From assembly GCA_003483125.1 (NCBI GenBank), contig DMWU01000059.1:1-14059 (forward strand): DNA of 14,059 bases, written 5' to 3'. The notes under the pieces are model-generated. The model did no database searches and was not told the DNA's origin. It saw nothing but the letters and a program-made list of their open reading frames with translations. The translations under genes and the position numbers were made by a program. Origin of the DNA: Erythrobacter sp. (GTDB taxonomy: Bacteria > Pseudomonadota > Alphaproteobacteria > Sphingomonadales > Sphingomonadaceae). Every line of letters starts with the position of its first letter. Positions within the stretch are counted from its first letter, which is position 1. Shown here one piece after another: positions 1-8,497 of the stretch.

Positions 1-603
1 GCCCGCGAAGGCGCGGCTGACGAACTGGATCTGGATGCTACGATCGATGGGACAGCCAAACAGGGCTGGCTCGATATCCATATGCGGCCAGAGCGCCACA
101 ATGCCGTGAAACTGCTGCTTTTCCTTGATGTTGGCGGTTCGATGGATCCCTTCATTAAACTTTGCGAAGAACTCTTCAGTGCTGCAACTAGCGAGTTCAA
201 AAACCTAGAGTTTTTCTATTTCCATAATTGCCTTTACGAGGGCGTCTGGAAGGATAATAAGCGTCGCTGGCAGGAACGAACAAAGACTTGGGATGTGCTC
301 CACAAATACGGACATGACTACAAGGTGATCTTTGTCGGGGATGCCGCGATGAGCCCTTATGAAATCACCCATCCCGGCGGCAGCGTCGAACATATGAATG
401 AAGAGGCTGGGGCCATTTGGCTCGAACGGGTTGCAAACACCTATCCTGCGACCATCTGGCTTAATCCCGTTCCGGAAAAGCAGTGGGGCTATTCCCAGTC
501 GACCAAGATGATTAAGCAGCTGATGAATGATCGCATGTACGGCCTGACACTTGATGGGCTGGACGATGCAATGCGCGAATTAAGCCGGAAACAAGGGCAT
601 TAA
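1..603 (+). CDS. VWA-domain (CoxE-like) protein, C-terminal part
   Basis: The reading frame is open from the first base of the window, so the start lies outside it; 200 residues are visible, ending at TAA. About 43 residues in is a metal-ion-dependent adhesion site of the form D-x-G-x-S (DVGGS) after a hydrophobic beta strand (KLLLFL), the hallmark of von Willebrand factor A domains. It is followed by an FFYFHN segment and an FVGDAAMSP segment, as in the CoxE-like VWA family. Known members are soluble and often encoded next to a MoxR-type AAA ATPase, acting together in metal-centre or protein-complex maturation; that partner would lie to the left and is not visible. The Met at position 82 is internal, because the VWA core needs the residues before it. 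Substrate or partner is unknown. Family assignment is good; function is inferred. Confidence 0.85.
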   Translation, partial: AREGAADELDLDATIDGTAKQGWLDIHMRPERHNAVKLLLFLDVGGSMDPFIKLCEELFSAATSEFKNLEFFYFHNCLYEGVWKDNKRRWQERTKTWDVLHKYGHDYKVIFVGDAAMSPYEITHPGGSVEHMNEEAGAIWLERVANTYPATIWLNPVPEKQWGYSQSTKMIKQLMNDRMYGLTLDGLDDAMRELSRKQGH

Positions 604-633
604 TCGCGGGCACGATGCCCCGCTCGGCAGAGG

Positions 634-1917
634 CTAGTCTTTGTGGTCCAGCTCGGCGTTGAGGCGCAGGCTGCATCTCCAGAAGAAGAATGCGGGCAGA
701 ATTCCCATAAGCGACGCAACATAGAGCACTACCTGTACGCTCCCATCTCCAAACTCCGGCTTGAGCGTATCCGACAGCATTCCGAATAATAGCGGACCAA
801 GCCCCAAGCCTATCAGGTTTTGACAAAACAACATGACCGCACTGGCCATCGCTCGGGTACGCAGCGGTACGAGACCTTGCACACTGGAGTAAGTCGGGCC
901 GTAATAGAAGGAGTTCAAGACAGTCGGTATCGCCAGCACAGCTAGCCCCAACACCCAGTAGCCTGCCGAATAAGCGTAAAGCTGTAAGGGTACTGCAACT
1001 GCCATGCCGATGGCAGGCGCACTAAGTACATGACGCCGGTTGACGCTGCCAAACCGATCAGCCATCCAACCACCCAGCCAAGTACCCGCAGCACCAGCCA
1101 GTCCGTTCACTACACCAAAATAGAAACCGACTTCACCTGGCGTCAGGCCATGCGTGCGCTGGAAAAAGATCGTTGCCCAGGTTGTCTTGCCATAGGCAAG
1201 GAACGACGCTGTGCTGCCTGCAACCAGCAGTAAAACCAGCGCGCGCGATCCGAAAATCGCCCTAAGCGTCTCCATCCCGCCCAAAGATTTCGCCGTATCT
1301 GAAGTCTGGGTGACCAATCCGGATTTCCGTGGATCGCGCAGTACCATCAGTACGAAGCCAGCCAGCAATATGCCTGGCAAGCCCACAACAATGAATGCGC
1401 GGCGCCATCCCAGAATATCGTTGAGGAAGCCGCCAATCATCATGCCCAACAGCGTTCCGATCGGGATGCCAAGGGCATAGAACGCGAGCGCCCTACTCCG
1501 CCTTTCCTTAGGTACGCTATCCGCAATCAACGAGTGAGCGGCAGGTGTGCAGCCAGCCTCGCCGATTCCTACGCCTATGCGAGCAAGCAACAATTGGACA
1601 AAGTTCTGCGCCAATCCACATAACGCCGTCATGGTTGACCAGATCGCAAGCGCGAGAGCAATCACCTTCGGTCGGCTCGTCGTGGGCCGATCGGCGTATC
1701 GCGCAATCGGGATACCCAACACCGTATAGAAAAGCGCGAATGCTAACCCCGTCATTAACCCGATTTGCGTATCTGACAGGCCGAGATCCATCCTGATCGG
1801 CTCGGCTAGAATGTTTACAATCTGCCGGTCGAGAAAATTGAAGATGTAAACGATCAAAAGAATGATCAGCAGAGTACGGGGCGAGTTTGGCGCTTTAGCA
1901 GTCGATGAAGTTGCCAT
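634..1917 (-). CDS. Spinster-like major facilitator superfamily transporter
   Basis: This 427-residue, strongly hydrophobic protein has the pattern of a 12-helix MFS permease of the inner membrane. Hallmarks are an Asp-Arg pair at the end of helix 1 (FNFLDRQIVNIL, D30/R31), an ARYADR loop between helices 2 and 3, and RIGVGIGEAG in helix 4 (about 113-122). That last stretch is typical of the spinster-like MFS group common in sphingomonads. It is the last gene of a three-gene operon: its ATG overlaps the stop of the NamZ-family gene by one base (TGATG), so translation is probably coupled. The stop is TAG. The substrate cannot be read from sequence. Its neighbours make an imported or exported sugar or muropeptide product a reasonable guess, but spinster-like proteins carry many different lipids and organic anions. 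Confidence 0.9.
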   Translation of the reverse strand: MATSSTAKAPNSPRTLLIILLIVYIFNFLDRQIVNILAEPIRMDLGLSDTQIGLMTGLAFALFYTVLGIPIARYADRPTTSRPKVIALALAIWSTMTALCGLAQNFVQLLLARIGVGIGEAGCTPAAHSLIADSVPKERRSRALAFYALGIPIGTLLGMMIGGFLNDILGWRRAFIVVGLPGILLAGFVLMVLRDPRKSGLVTQTSDTAKSLGGMETLRAIFGSRALVLLLVAGSTASFLAYGKTTWATIFFQRTHGLTPGEVGFYFGVVNGLAGAAGTWLGGWMADRFGSVNRRHVLSAPAIGMAVAVPLQLYAYSAGYWVLGLAVLAIPTVLNSFYYGPTYSSVQGLVPLRTRAMASAVMLFCQNLIGLGLGPLLFGMLSDTLKPEFGDGSVQVVLYVASLMGILPAFFFWRCSLRLNAELDHKD

Positions 1918-3128
1918 CAGTAGATCAGCAGGTCAGCGACCTGGTCCTTCCAACTGGATTCGTCTTTTGAAGCCATGGCATCAAGGTCGCCAGGCTCAGC
2001 CAGCGGATCATCCACCCATTCCCTTAGTCCCGGGCCACCATTGATAACATCGATAGCCAGTCGATCCAGCTCATACTCATATGGGAAATCGCGCCAGATC
2101 TCGTAGTCCCGATAAATGTTTCGAATCGCCTTGAAAGCTAGCGCCTGCAAGCGCCATGGCCGGAAGGAGGCGTGCTCATAATGTGGACCTTCAGCGTGAA
2201 TCATCAGGGCATTACAAAGCTCGCCAGAATGCTTGTGAAATGTCGGTTCGAACCAGCATTCGCGCAAAACGCAACCCGAAAGCCATTCCGGCGCGAGCCC
2301 ATGCATCTCCTCCAATACAGCGTTTGCATCCACATCTGGAGCGCCGAAAAGAGCCTCTAACGGACGTGTAGTCCCCCTGCCCTCGCTCAGCGTGGTTCCT
2401 TCGATCATGACTGTACCTGCATATGCGCGTGCCATGTTGAGGCTCGCTGCATTTGGGCTGGGGTTGATCCAGATGCGACTTTTGGGCCAGCCATAGCCAG
2501 GCGCGGCCTCTGGCAGCCAATAATGCATCTCGATCACAAGATATTCGAGATCGAGACGAAATTGTTTTTTGAACCAATGCCCCATCTCTCCCATGGTAAG
2601 TCCGTGCCGCATCGGCATGGGGGCAGCCCCTACGAAACTCTCATGCCCTCGCTGTAGTAGCGTGCCTTCAATGGGCCGACCTACCGGATTGGGACGATCC
2701 AGCACCCATACGCTCTTGTCGGCTTTGGCAGCCTCTTCCATCAGGTAGAGCAGCGTCGTAACGAATGTGTAGATACGACAGCCCAGATCCTGAAGGTCAA
2801 ACAGGAATACATCGGCGCTGGCCATCATCTCAGCCGATGGCCTGCGTATCTCACCATATAGCGAGTAAATCGGGATACCGTATTGCGGATCAATTTCGTC
2901 CGCGCTCTCAACCATGTTGTCTTGCTTGTCGCCCTTCAAACCATGCTGCGGCCCGAATGCACTGGTTATGTTAACTCCCGCAGCAACCAAAGCGTCGAGC
3001 GAATGATTGAGATCGGCGGTTACACTGGCGGGATGCGCAACCAGCGCCACGCGTTTGCCATCTAATTGCTTGAGCAGCTCGGGCTCAGCTAGCAATCGAT
3101 CGATTCCGAACTTCATGCCTTGCGTCAT
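1917..3128 (-). CDS. namZ: DUF1343 family protein, probable exo-beta-N-acetylmuramidase (NamZ-like)
   Basis: A 403-residue protein matching the DUF1343 (NamZ/YbbC) family in length and motifs: GPQHG at 59-63, YSLYGE at 88-93, [12 protein letters not shown] at 110-121 and LDRPNPVG at 143-150. Characterised NamZ enzymes release N-acetylmuramic acid from the non-reducing end of peptidoglycan fragments. E93 in YSLYGE is a candidate for the catalytic glutamate, if the alignment I recall holds. There is no signal peptide: the N-terminus ([13 protein letters not shown]) is polar, so the enzyme should be cytoplasmic, unlike the secreted Bacillus form. The start ATG overlaps the stop of the DOMON-like gene by one base (TAATG), with a purine-rich GGGGAA just upstream. 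It is followed without a gap by the MFS gene. Family is confident; activity is inferred. Confidence 0.85.
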   Translation of the reverse strand: MTQGMKFGIDRLLAEPELLKQLDGKRVALVAHPASVTADLNHSLDALVAAGVNITSAFGPQHGLKGDKQDNMVESADEIDPQYGIPIYSLYGEIRRPSAEMMASADVFLFDLQDLGCRIYTFVTTLLYLMEEAAKADKSVWVLDRPNPVGRPIEGTLLQRGHESFVGAAPMPMRHGLTMGEMGHWFKKQFRLDLEYLVIEMHYWLPEAAPGYGWPKSRIWINPSPNAASLNMARAYAGTVMIEGTTLSEGRGTTRPLEALFGAPDVDANAVLEEMHGLAPEWLSGCVLRECWFEPTFHKHSGELCNALMIHAEGPHYEHASFRPWRLQALAFKAIRNIYRDYEIWRDFPYEYELDRLAIDVINGGPGLREWVDDPLAEPGDLDAMASKDESSWKDQVADLLIY

Positions 3129-3667
3129 TATTCCCCGCGTGGATCAAGCAGGCCTGCATAGCAAGCCGAATGATGAAAGTCCGGTCGCGCAGTATCCGGA
3201 TGGGCAATCGACCAGTAACTCATCCTTTCTTCTTCTTCGATCACGGCAGAGATAGCAATCGCACATTCAGTTCTAGGCAGGGCGACGCGAGGAACGGACA
3301 CATCGAACAAGGCAAAGCTATTGCCACCATGCCATACACTGTCAGGCTCACGGGAAACTTCCAACACCCGCATACCGTCGCGATAGCCTTCGAACGCATA
3401 TGCATTCCACTGCCGCGAAGGCGAGAAGTTCCACTCCTGATAACTATCACCGGTCGATGGCTTGAGGAAAATTTCAAAGCAGGTTCTTTTCCAAAGCTCG
3501 TCAGACCTTTTCTTGCCGCCAGTCGGTGGAACTACCAGTCTCGCGGCGTCATCAATCTTCCAGCGGATAGTCAGCCAGTTGGGATCGCTATTTTTCAATC
3601 GTGCCTCTATCCCGGAAACACGCAGCGGGCTGTTCGATGGATGCGGGATCAGGCGATATGCTTGCAT
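3128..3667 (-). CDS. DOMON-like domain protein
   Basis: A 179-residue protein with no signal peptide or membrane segment. The conserved core is [12 protein letters not shown] (57-68), then [17 protein letters not shown] (76-92), with [20 protein letters not shown] near the C-terminus. This matches the proteobacterial DOMON-like family, a beta-sandwich related to carbohydrate- and haem-binding domains. Some family members have been annotated as MurB-like, which I recall but cannot check. It is the first gene of the operon with the NamZ-like and MFS genes, so a ligand-binding role in sugar or cell-wall metabolism is plausible but unproven. The start ATG is supported by a strong Shine-Dalgarno site (GGAGGGGAGA on the minus strand, 3671-3680). 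It diverges from tyrS. Confidence 0.75.
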   Translation of the reverse strand: MQAYRLIPHPSNSPLRVSGIEARLKNSDPNWLTIRWKIDDAARLVVPPTGGKKRSDELWKRTCFEIFLKPSTGDSYQEWNFSPSRQWNAYAFEGYRDGMRVLEVSREPDSVWHGGNSFALFDVSVPRVALPRTECAIAISAVIEEEERMSYWSIAHPDTARPDFHHSACYAGLLDPRGE

Positions 3668-3715
3668 TGTCTCCCCTCCATGCTAACCGCGCCGCTCAAA
3701 GGCAAGAGAACGCAA
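3668..3715. promoter_or_regulatory. Divergent intergenic region between the DOMON operon and tyrS
   Basis: Only 48 bp separate the two divergent starts, so both promoters must lie here or reach into the coding ends. On the minus strand a strong ribosome binding site GGAGGGGAGA (3671-3680) serves the DOMON-like gene. On the plus strand an AAGAG run (3704-3708) lies 7 bases before the GTG chosen for tyrS. I could not identify convincing -35/-10 boxes. Confidence 0.45.
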
Positions 3716-4945
3716 GTGGCAAACTACAAATCCGATCTTCTCCGCATCCTTGATGAGCGCGGATATATCCACCAGATGACTGATGCCTCAGGGCTCGATG
3801 CCCTCGCCTGTGAGACGGTCATCCCTGGCTATATCGGTTTCGATGCCACTGCACCGTCACTCCATGTCGGCAGCCTCGTGCAAATAATGATGCTGCGCCG
3901 CCTGCAGCAGGCCGGACACAAACCGATCGCGCTGATGGGTGGTGGCACGACCAAGGTTGGCGATCCTTCGGGCAAGGATGAGAGCAGGCAAATGCTCTCC
4001 CATGACGACATCAAGTCAAATATCTCGTCGATCAAGACTGTCTTCGAGAAACTGCTAACATTTGGGGATGGTCCCACTGACGCCATCATGATCGATAATG
4101 ACGATTGGCTGAGCGAGCTTGGCTACATCGATTTACTTCGTGACGTTGGCCCCCACTTTACCATCAATCGTATGCTGACCTTTGATTCGGTAAAGTTGCG
4201 GCTCGAACGCGAGCAACCGCTTACATTCCTTGAATTCAACTACATGATTCTGCAGGCCTATGACTTCCTGGAACTTGCTCGGCGGTATGACTGCCGCCTG
4301 CAAATGGGCGGTAGCGACCAGTGGGGCAATATCGTGAATGGAATGGAGCTTTCGCGCCGAATGGAAGGGCGCGAACTATTTGGGGTTACCACGCCTTTGC
4401 TCACCACGGCTGATGGCGCCAAAATGGGCAAGACCGCAGCGGGCGCTGTTTGGCTCAACGAAGAGCAATTACCTGCCTATGACTTCTGGCAATATTGGCG
4501 CAATTGCGATGATCGCGATGTTGGGCACTTCTTGAGGCTCTTCACCGATTTGCCTCTAGATGAGATTGCGCGCCTCGAGGCACTTGAAGGGGCTGAGATA
4601 AACGAAGCCAAAATCGTGCTAGCCAACGAGGTAACTGCCTTGGTTCGCGGAGAAGACAAAGCCAAGACTGCCGAGGCGACCGCGCGCGAAACATTTGATG
4701 CTGGCAGAGCCGGTGAAGACCTCCCTACGCATGCTGTTGGGGGTGAAGGGATGCGCATCGGCGCCATTATTACCGCTCTGGGCTTCACTGCTTCTAACGG
4801 TGAGGCGAAGCGCAAGATTGCCGAAGGCGCTGTCAAGCTCGATGGCCAATCGATCAGCGATCCCGGCTTTCTCGTTACGATTGAGGCCAGCGAGACGATA
4901 AAGCTCAGCCTAGGCAAGAAAAAGCACGCAATTCTAACGCGCTGA
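3716..4945 (+). CDS. tyrS: Tyrosyl-tRNA synthetase
   Basis: Charges tRNA-Tyr with tyrosine in the cytoplasm. With a GTG start at 3716 the protein is 409 residues, the usual size for bacterial TyrS. The N-terminus ([18 protein letters not shown]) matches the usual family start. Class I signatures are the HIGH-like HVGS (50-53), preceded by GFDATAPSL, and a KMSKS-like [13 protein letters not shown], a tyrosine-site motif of the family, is present. The C-terminus carries an S4 RNA-binding domain ([14 protein letters not shown]). The frame stays open upstream to 3170, but that extension overlaps the divergent DOMON-like gene and has no TyrS-like content. An ATG at 3680 lacks a ribosome binding site, so GTG 3716 with AAGAG upstream is preferred. 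In E. coli tyrS lies close to anmK, a peptidoglycan-recycling kinase, which may be relevant to the divergent operon. Confidence 0.97.
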   Translation: MANYKSDLLRILDERGYIHQMTDASGLDALACETVIPGYIGFDATAPSLHVGSLVQIMMLRRLQQAGHKPIALMGGGTTKVGDPSGKDESRQMLSHDDIKSNISSIKTVFEKLLTFGDGPTDAIMIDNDDWLSELGYIDLLRDVGPHFTINRMLTFDSVKLRLEREQPLTFLEFNYMILQAYDFLELARRYDCRLQMGGSDQWGNIVNGMELSRRMEGRELFGVTTPLLTTADGAKMGKTAAGAVWLNEEQLPAYDFWQYWRNCDDRDVGHFLRLFTDLPLDEIARLEALEGAEINEAKIVLANEVTALVRGEDKAKTAEATARETFDAGRAGEDLPTHAVGGEGMRIGAIITALGFTASNGEAKRKIAEGAVKLDGQSISDPGFLVTIEASETIKLSLGKKKHAILTR

Positions 4946-5028
4946 CCCCAAAATCCGAACGTTTGTTAACCAGGCTAATCCTTGGTCGACCGCGCTTGCA
5001 CACGTCATTGTCCCGATTTTGGACAGTT

Positions 5029-5054
5029 AGGCTTTACCAAATATCAGCCTTTTT
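5029..5054 (+). terminator. Weak candidate terminator after tyrS
   Basis: A 5-bp stem AGGCT/AGCCT (5029-5033 with 5046-5050) closes a 12-base loop and is followed by TTTTAG, giving a run of five T with the stem end. It lies in the 179-bp gap between tyrS and the PilZ gene. The stem is short and the loop large, so this is only a candidate. The rest of the gap shows no gene; a promoter for the PilZ operon is expected here, but no convincing pair of boxes was found. Confidence 0.3.
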
Positions 5055-5109
5055 AGCTTTATAGGGTCCTTCCAAGTTAATCAGACGTCTGCCAAACATG
5101 AAGAGTAGT

Positions 5110-5115
5110 GGAGGG
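5110..5115 (+). promoter_or_regulatory. Shine-Dalgarno site fixing the GTG start of the PilZ gene
   Basis: GGAGGG lies 9 bases before GTG at 5125. It decides in favour of GTG over the internal ATG at residue 12. Confidence 0.7.
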
Positions 5116-5124
5116 TCGTAGACA

Positions 5125-5463
5125 GTGACTGCCGGAGCCAATCTCAGCGTAACAGATATGCGCCGTGCTGCGCGGCACCCTATCGACTTCTCGGTAATCG
5201 TGGAGCATCGCCGGCTTGGTGATGTGAACCTACACGTCGCCAACATCTCGGCGCACGGCTTCATGGTCGACAATGCTGAGGGGCTGCAATTCGGTGATCG
5301 GGTGATTATCCGATTGCCCAAAGTTGGACGCTTGGAAGCTTATGTAATCTGGACGCGTGATCAACGTGCTGGCTTCCAGTTCGAACGCATAATTCGCTTT
5401 GACGATTTCCTTTCCGTAATCGACACGCTGCAACCAAATCCAAGATTACGGCGCCCGCGATAA
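5125..5463 (+). CDS. Single-domain PilZ protein, probable c-di-GMP binder
   Basis: A 112-residue cytoplasmic protein made almost entirely of one PilZ domain. Both parts of the c-di-GMP-binding signature are present: RxxxR (R13-R17, in RRAARHP) and N/DxSxxG (NISAHG, 40-45). They are followed by the barrel strands GDRVIIRLPKVGRLEAYVIW. PilZ proteins of this kind act as c-di-GMP receptors controlling motility, polysaccharide or enzyme partners; the target here is unknown. It starts with GTG behind a good GGAGGG site. It is followed after 59 bp by an MFS gene on the same strand, so co-transcription is likely but a functional link to the transporter is not shown. Confidence 0.88.
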   Translation: MTAGANLSVTDMRRAARHPIDFSVIVEHRRLGDVNLHVANISAHGFMVDNAEGLQFGDRVIIRLPKVGRLEAYVIWTRDQRAGFQFERIIRFDDFLSVIDTLQPNPRLRRPR

Positions 5464-5522
5464 GTACAATCCATACGAAATGATTCCTTGGCACGGCCGG
5501 TTGTGCCTGCCATGGCTCGCAG

Positions 5523-6815
5523 GTGATTAGTTCTACTGCCGAGCCTACCCATCCTTTCAAAGTAGCCAATTTTCGAGCTTATTGGGTCTCGCGCCTTTCT
5601 ATGACGCTCGCGCAATATGCGATGCTGCTCATCATTGGCTGGCAAGCCTACAACATAGCCAGAGACTCGGGGATGAGTGTCGCGACAGCCTCTGGGCAGC
5701 TCGCGCTTATTGGCTTGTTGCAGTTCGCCCCCCTGTTCCTTCTAACGCCGTTCGTCGGGCTGGCGGCGGATAAGTATGATCGTCGAAACCTAGGCAGGCT
5801 GACCGTTCTCATGCAGTTGGTCTGCGCCGCAATTCTTGTCTGGGCAACATGGCAAGGCGCCATGTCGATTGCCATTCTCTTTTCTATAGCGGTCTTGCTC
5901 GGGATTGCGCGGGCATTCGCGGGTCCGGCCCTATCGGCCTTGGCACCCAATCTTGTTCCGAAGACAACCTTGCCCAATTCGATCGCACTCAGTTCGATTG
6001 CATGGCAGGTCGGGATGATCGTTGGGCCCGCAATTGGTGGCTACTTCTATGTAATCGAACCCGCACTGCCCTATGCGGTGGCGACCGGTTTATTCGCCGT
6101 ATCAGCCACCGCCTTGAGCCTCATTAGCAAAGTCCCGCAACCGGCACTGCGCAAGGATCAGAGACCTATTGGCCAGATAATCGATGGGTTGCACTATGTC
6201 TGGCAAAACAAGATGGTCCTGGGCACGATAACGCTCGACCTGTTTGCAGTGTTCCTTGCCGGTGCAACCGCACTTTTTCCTGTTTATGCGCGCGACATTC
6301 TGGAGGTTGGAGCAACGGGGCTGAGCCAATTGGCCATGGCCCCTGCCGTTGGCGCGGCACTGACTGCCCTATTCTTCTCTATCAGACCGCTCAGATACAA
6401 TGTGGGTCCCAAAATGCTTTGGGCCGTTTTCATTTTTGGGCTTGCGACAATAATATTTGGCTTCTCCACCTCCATGCCGCTCAGCCTCGCAATGTTGTTC
6501 ATTGTTGGCGCGGCCGACATGTTCTCAGTCTATATTCGCCAGTCGTTGATCCAACTCCATACACCTGATGACAAGCGTGGCCGCGTATCGTCAGTTTCCT
6601 TGATGACGATTAGCGCATCCAACGAATTCGGTGACTTCTTCTCGGGCAGTTTGGCCTTTATTATCGGCCCTGTAGCTGCAGTGGTGACAGGTGGGGCAGG
6701 AGCCATTATCACAGTCGCATTATGGAGCAGGCTATTCCCTGTTTTACGGACAACCAAGACATTCGATCCACCTGATGAAGTCCTTATGGCGAAGGCGGAC
6801 CATCCCCGGGAGTAA
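5523..6815 (+). CDS. MFS transporter, EntS/MefA-like exporter family
   Basis: About 430 residues with 12 predicted membrane helices. The N-terminus ([20 protein letters not shown]) and the cytoplasmic loop between helices 2 and 3 ([14 protein letters not shown]) match the MFS_3 / EntS-MefA group, whose characterised members export siderophores or drugs from the cytoplasm. The start is uncertain. GTG at 5523 is the only start codon between the in-frame stop at 5481 and the first helix, but it has no clear Shine-Dalgarno site. The stop is TAA, only 4 bp before the cysteine synthase start. The substrate is unknown; the cysteine synthase and hydrolase neighbours might hint at a sulfur or small-molecule export role, but this is speculation. 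Confidence 0.88.
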   Translation: MISSTAEPTHPFKVANFRAYWVSRLSMTLAQYAMLLIIGWQAYNIARDSGMSVATASGQLALIGLLQFAPLFLLTPFVGLAADKYDRRNLGRLTVLMQLVCAAILVWATWQGAMSIAILFSIAVLLGIARAFAGPALSALAPNLVPKTTLPNSIALSSIAWQVGMIVGPAIGGYFYVIEPALPYAVATGLFAVSATALSLISKVPQPALRKDQRPIGQIIDGLHYVWQNKMVLGTITLDLFAVFLAGATALFPVYARDILEVGATGLSQLAMAPAVGAALTALFFSIRPLRYNVGPKMLWAVFIFGLATIIFGFSTSMPLSLAMLFIVGAADMFSVYIRQSLIQLHTPDDKRGRVSSVSLMTISASNEFGDFFSGSLAFIIGPVAAVVTGGAGAIITVALWSRLFPVLRTTKTFDPPDEVLMAKADHPRE

Positions 6816-6819
6816 TATT

Positions 6820-7740
6820 ATGAAGGCAGCAAATATCCTCGAAACCGTTGGCGGAACTCCGCATATCCGGCTTTCGCGTATGTTTCCGAACCACGAGGTC
6901 TGGATAAAGTCGGAAAGATCCAATCCTGGCGGATCAATCAAGGATCGCATTGCGCTTTCAATGATCGAAGATGCAGAGAAATCAGGCGCACTAAAGCCCG
7001 GCGGCACGATAATCGAGCCTACAAGCGGCAATACCGGCATCGGCCTGGCCATGGTGGCAGCCGTCAAGGGCTATAAGCTGGTCCTTGTAATGCCTGAAAG
7101 CATGTCACTGGAACGCCGACGGCTGATGTTGGCCTATGGAGCCACATTTGACCTGACGCCCAAGGAATTGGGTATGAAAGGCGCCATCGAGCGCGCAAGT
7201 GAATTGGTTGAGAATACTGAGGGTTCATGGATGCCCAGCCAATTCGACAACCCCGCCAATGTAGAAGTCCATTTGCGCACAACCGCACAAGAGATTCTGC
7301 AAGAATTCGCGGAATCGCCACCATCAGTGTTGATCACCGGCGTGGGAACAGGCGGGCACCTGACCGGCTGTGCAGAAGAACTCAAGAAGACTTGGCCGGA
7401 AATGAAAGCATTCGCTGTAGAGCCCACCCTCTCTCCCGTGATCGGCGGCGGGCAACCTGGCCCTCACCCTATCCAAGGAATTGGCGCAGGGTTCATACCG
7501 GACAATCTCCATACTCAGGCGATTGATGGCGCTATTCAGGTCGATCCAGAAGATGCAAAGGAAATGGCGCGCCGCGCCGCGAGGGAAGAAGGAATGCTCG
7601 TCGGCATCTCGTCCGGGGCGACATTGGCGGCAATCTCTCAGAAACTTGCCGAACTTGAGCCAGGCACGCGCGTGATCGGCTTCAACTACGATACCGGCGA
7701 ACGATATCTTTCGGTGCCAGACTTTCTTCCGGTGGAATGA
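6820..7740 (+). CDS. cysK: Cysteine synthase (O-acetylserine sulfhydrylase)
   Basis: A PLP enzyme that makes cysteine from O-acetylserine and sulfide in the cytoplasm. The 306-residue length is normal for CysK. The PLP lysine is K41 in NPGGSIKDR. The substrate-binding TSGNTG loop follows at about 68-73. The PLP-phosphate loop reads GTGGH, where many homologues have [13 protein letters not shown] and SSGA are also typical of CysK. The frame is open upstream of 6820, but the ATG at 6820 has GGGAG 7 bases before it and begins at the normal CysK N-terminus ([18 protein letters not shown]). It is 4 bp after the MFS gene and overlaps the next gene by ATGA, so it is part of an operon. Confidence 0.95.
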   Translation: MKAANILETVGGTPHIRLSRMFPNHEVWIKSERSNPGGSIKDRIALSMIEDAEKSGALKPGGTIIEPTSGNTGIGLAMVAAVKGYKLVLVMPESMSLERRRLMLAYGATFDLTPKELGMKGAIERASELVENTEGSWMPSQFDNPANVEVHLRTTAQEILQEFAESPPSVLITGVGTGGHLTGCAEELKKTWPEMKAFAVEPTLSPVIGGGQPGPHPIQGIGAGFIPDNLHTQAIDGAIQVDPEDAKEMARRAAREEGMLVGISSGATLAAISQKLAELEPGTRVIGFNYDTGERYLSVPDFLPVE

Positions 7741-8441
7741 CCATGGAGGAAATCAACTATTCGGACGGCGAGCTACCACTCAAGGGCATGCTCGCCCGTC
7801 CGGGCGGTTCACCGCGCGCAACAGTCGCAGTTTTTCCGACGATCCATAACATCACGCCGCGTGTCGCCGAGAAGGCCAAATTGCTAGCGAAAGAAGGCTA
7901 TGCTGCCCTTGTGATGGACTTCTACGGAGAGGAGGTGACGGAGGCTAATCCCGGTCCTCCTCTTTCCGAGAAACTGCGAGCTGAAAATTCGGTATTTCGC
8001 CATCGCCTTCATTCCGGTTTGAAGGCGCTGCGCAAGCTCGAACCCGATCTACCAATGCTTGCCATTGGCTTCTGCATGGGAGGTCGGGCAGTTTTGGAAC
8101 TTGCGAGAGATGGTGCCGACTTGGTTGCGGTCGCAAGTTTCCATGGCCTTCTTGATACGGAGTTCCCGGCCGCCGCGGGCGCAATAAATGCACGCATTCT
8201 CGTATGCCAAGGGGACAAGGATCCTTTGGTGCCAAGAGAACAGGTCTTCAAATTCATGGAAGAAATGGACGAAGCAGAAGCCGATTGGCACCTGCACATC
8301 TATTCCGCCGCGAAGCATGGCTTCACCGACCCCGCCAACGACGCGAAGAATATCGACGCGGTTGGATACGATGCCAGCGCTGACCAACAAAGTTGGGACG
8401 CAATGCTACATTTCTTCAATGAATCGTTATCTGCCGCTTAA
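7737..8441 (+). CDS. Dienelactone hydrolase family protein
   Basis: An alpha/beta-hydrolase of 234 residues without a signal peptide. The catalytic triad of the family is visible: the Cys nucleophile C113 in GFCMGG, the acid D162 (or D160) in GDKDPLVP, and H194 in AKHGFTDP. True dienelactone hydrolases act in chlorocatechol breakdown, but most chromosomal family members have unknown substrates, and no catabolic gene lies nearby. The start ATG overlaps the cysK stop (ATGA). A second ATG at 7743 lies 6 bases after GGTGGA and could be the true start, changing the length by two residues. It is the last gene of the plus-strand run and is followed by a hairpin terminator. Confidence 0.92.
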   Translation: MTMEEINYSDGELPLKGMLARPGGSPRATVAVFPTIHNITPRVAEKAKLLAKEGYAALVMDFYGEEVTEANPGPPLSEKLRAENSVFRHRLHSGLKALRKLEPDLPMLAIGFCMGGRAVLELARDGADLVAVASFHGLLDTEFPAAAGAINARILVCQGDKDPLVPREQVFKFMEEMDEAEADWHLHIYSAAKHGFTDPANDAKNIDAVGYDASADQQSWDAMLHFFNESLSAA

Positions 8442-8448
8442 GACACAA

Positions 8449-8476
8449 AAGGGGCCGCTCACTTAAGCGACCCCTT
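8449..8476. terminator. Hairpin terminator shared by convergent genes
   Basis: An 11-bp stem AAGGGGCCGCT / AGCGACCCCTT (8449-8459 with 8466-8476) has one C-A mismatch and a 6-base loop CACTTA. It lies between the convergent hydrolase and acyl-CoA dehydrogenase genes. Read on the minus strand, the stem ends in a TTTT run, so it is a good intrinsic terminator for the dehydrogenase gene. On the plus strand the T run is only two bases. Confidence 0.75.
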
Positions 8477-8497
8477 CAAGCTATCGCTTGGTGTCAA

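Noticed and set aside
3170..3715. Upstream extension of the tyrS frame
   Set aside because: It overlaps the divergent DOMON-like gene almost completely and has no synthetase similarity; TyrS proteins begin near VANYKSDLL.
4477..4917. Minus-strand open frame (146 codons) inside tyrS
   Set aside because: It is a shadow of tyrS; the protein is low-complexity (Ser/Ala/Pro-rich) with no family features.
7737..8441. Chlorocatechol catabolism role for the dienelactone-hydrolase family protein
   Set aside because: No ring-cleavage or muconate genes are present; family membership alone does not give the substrate.
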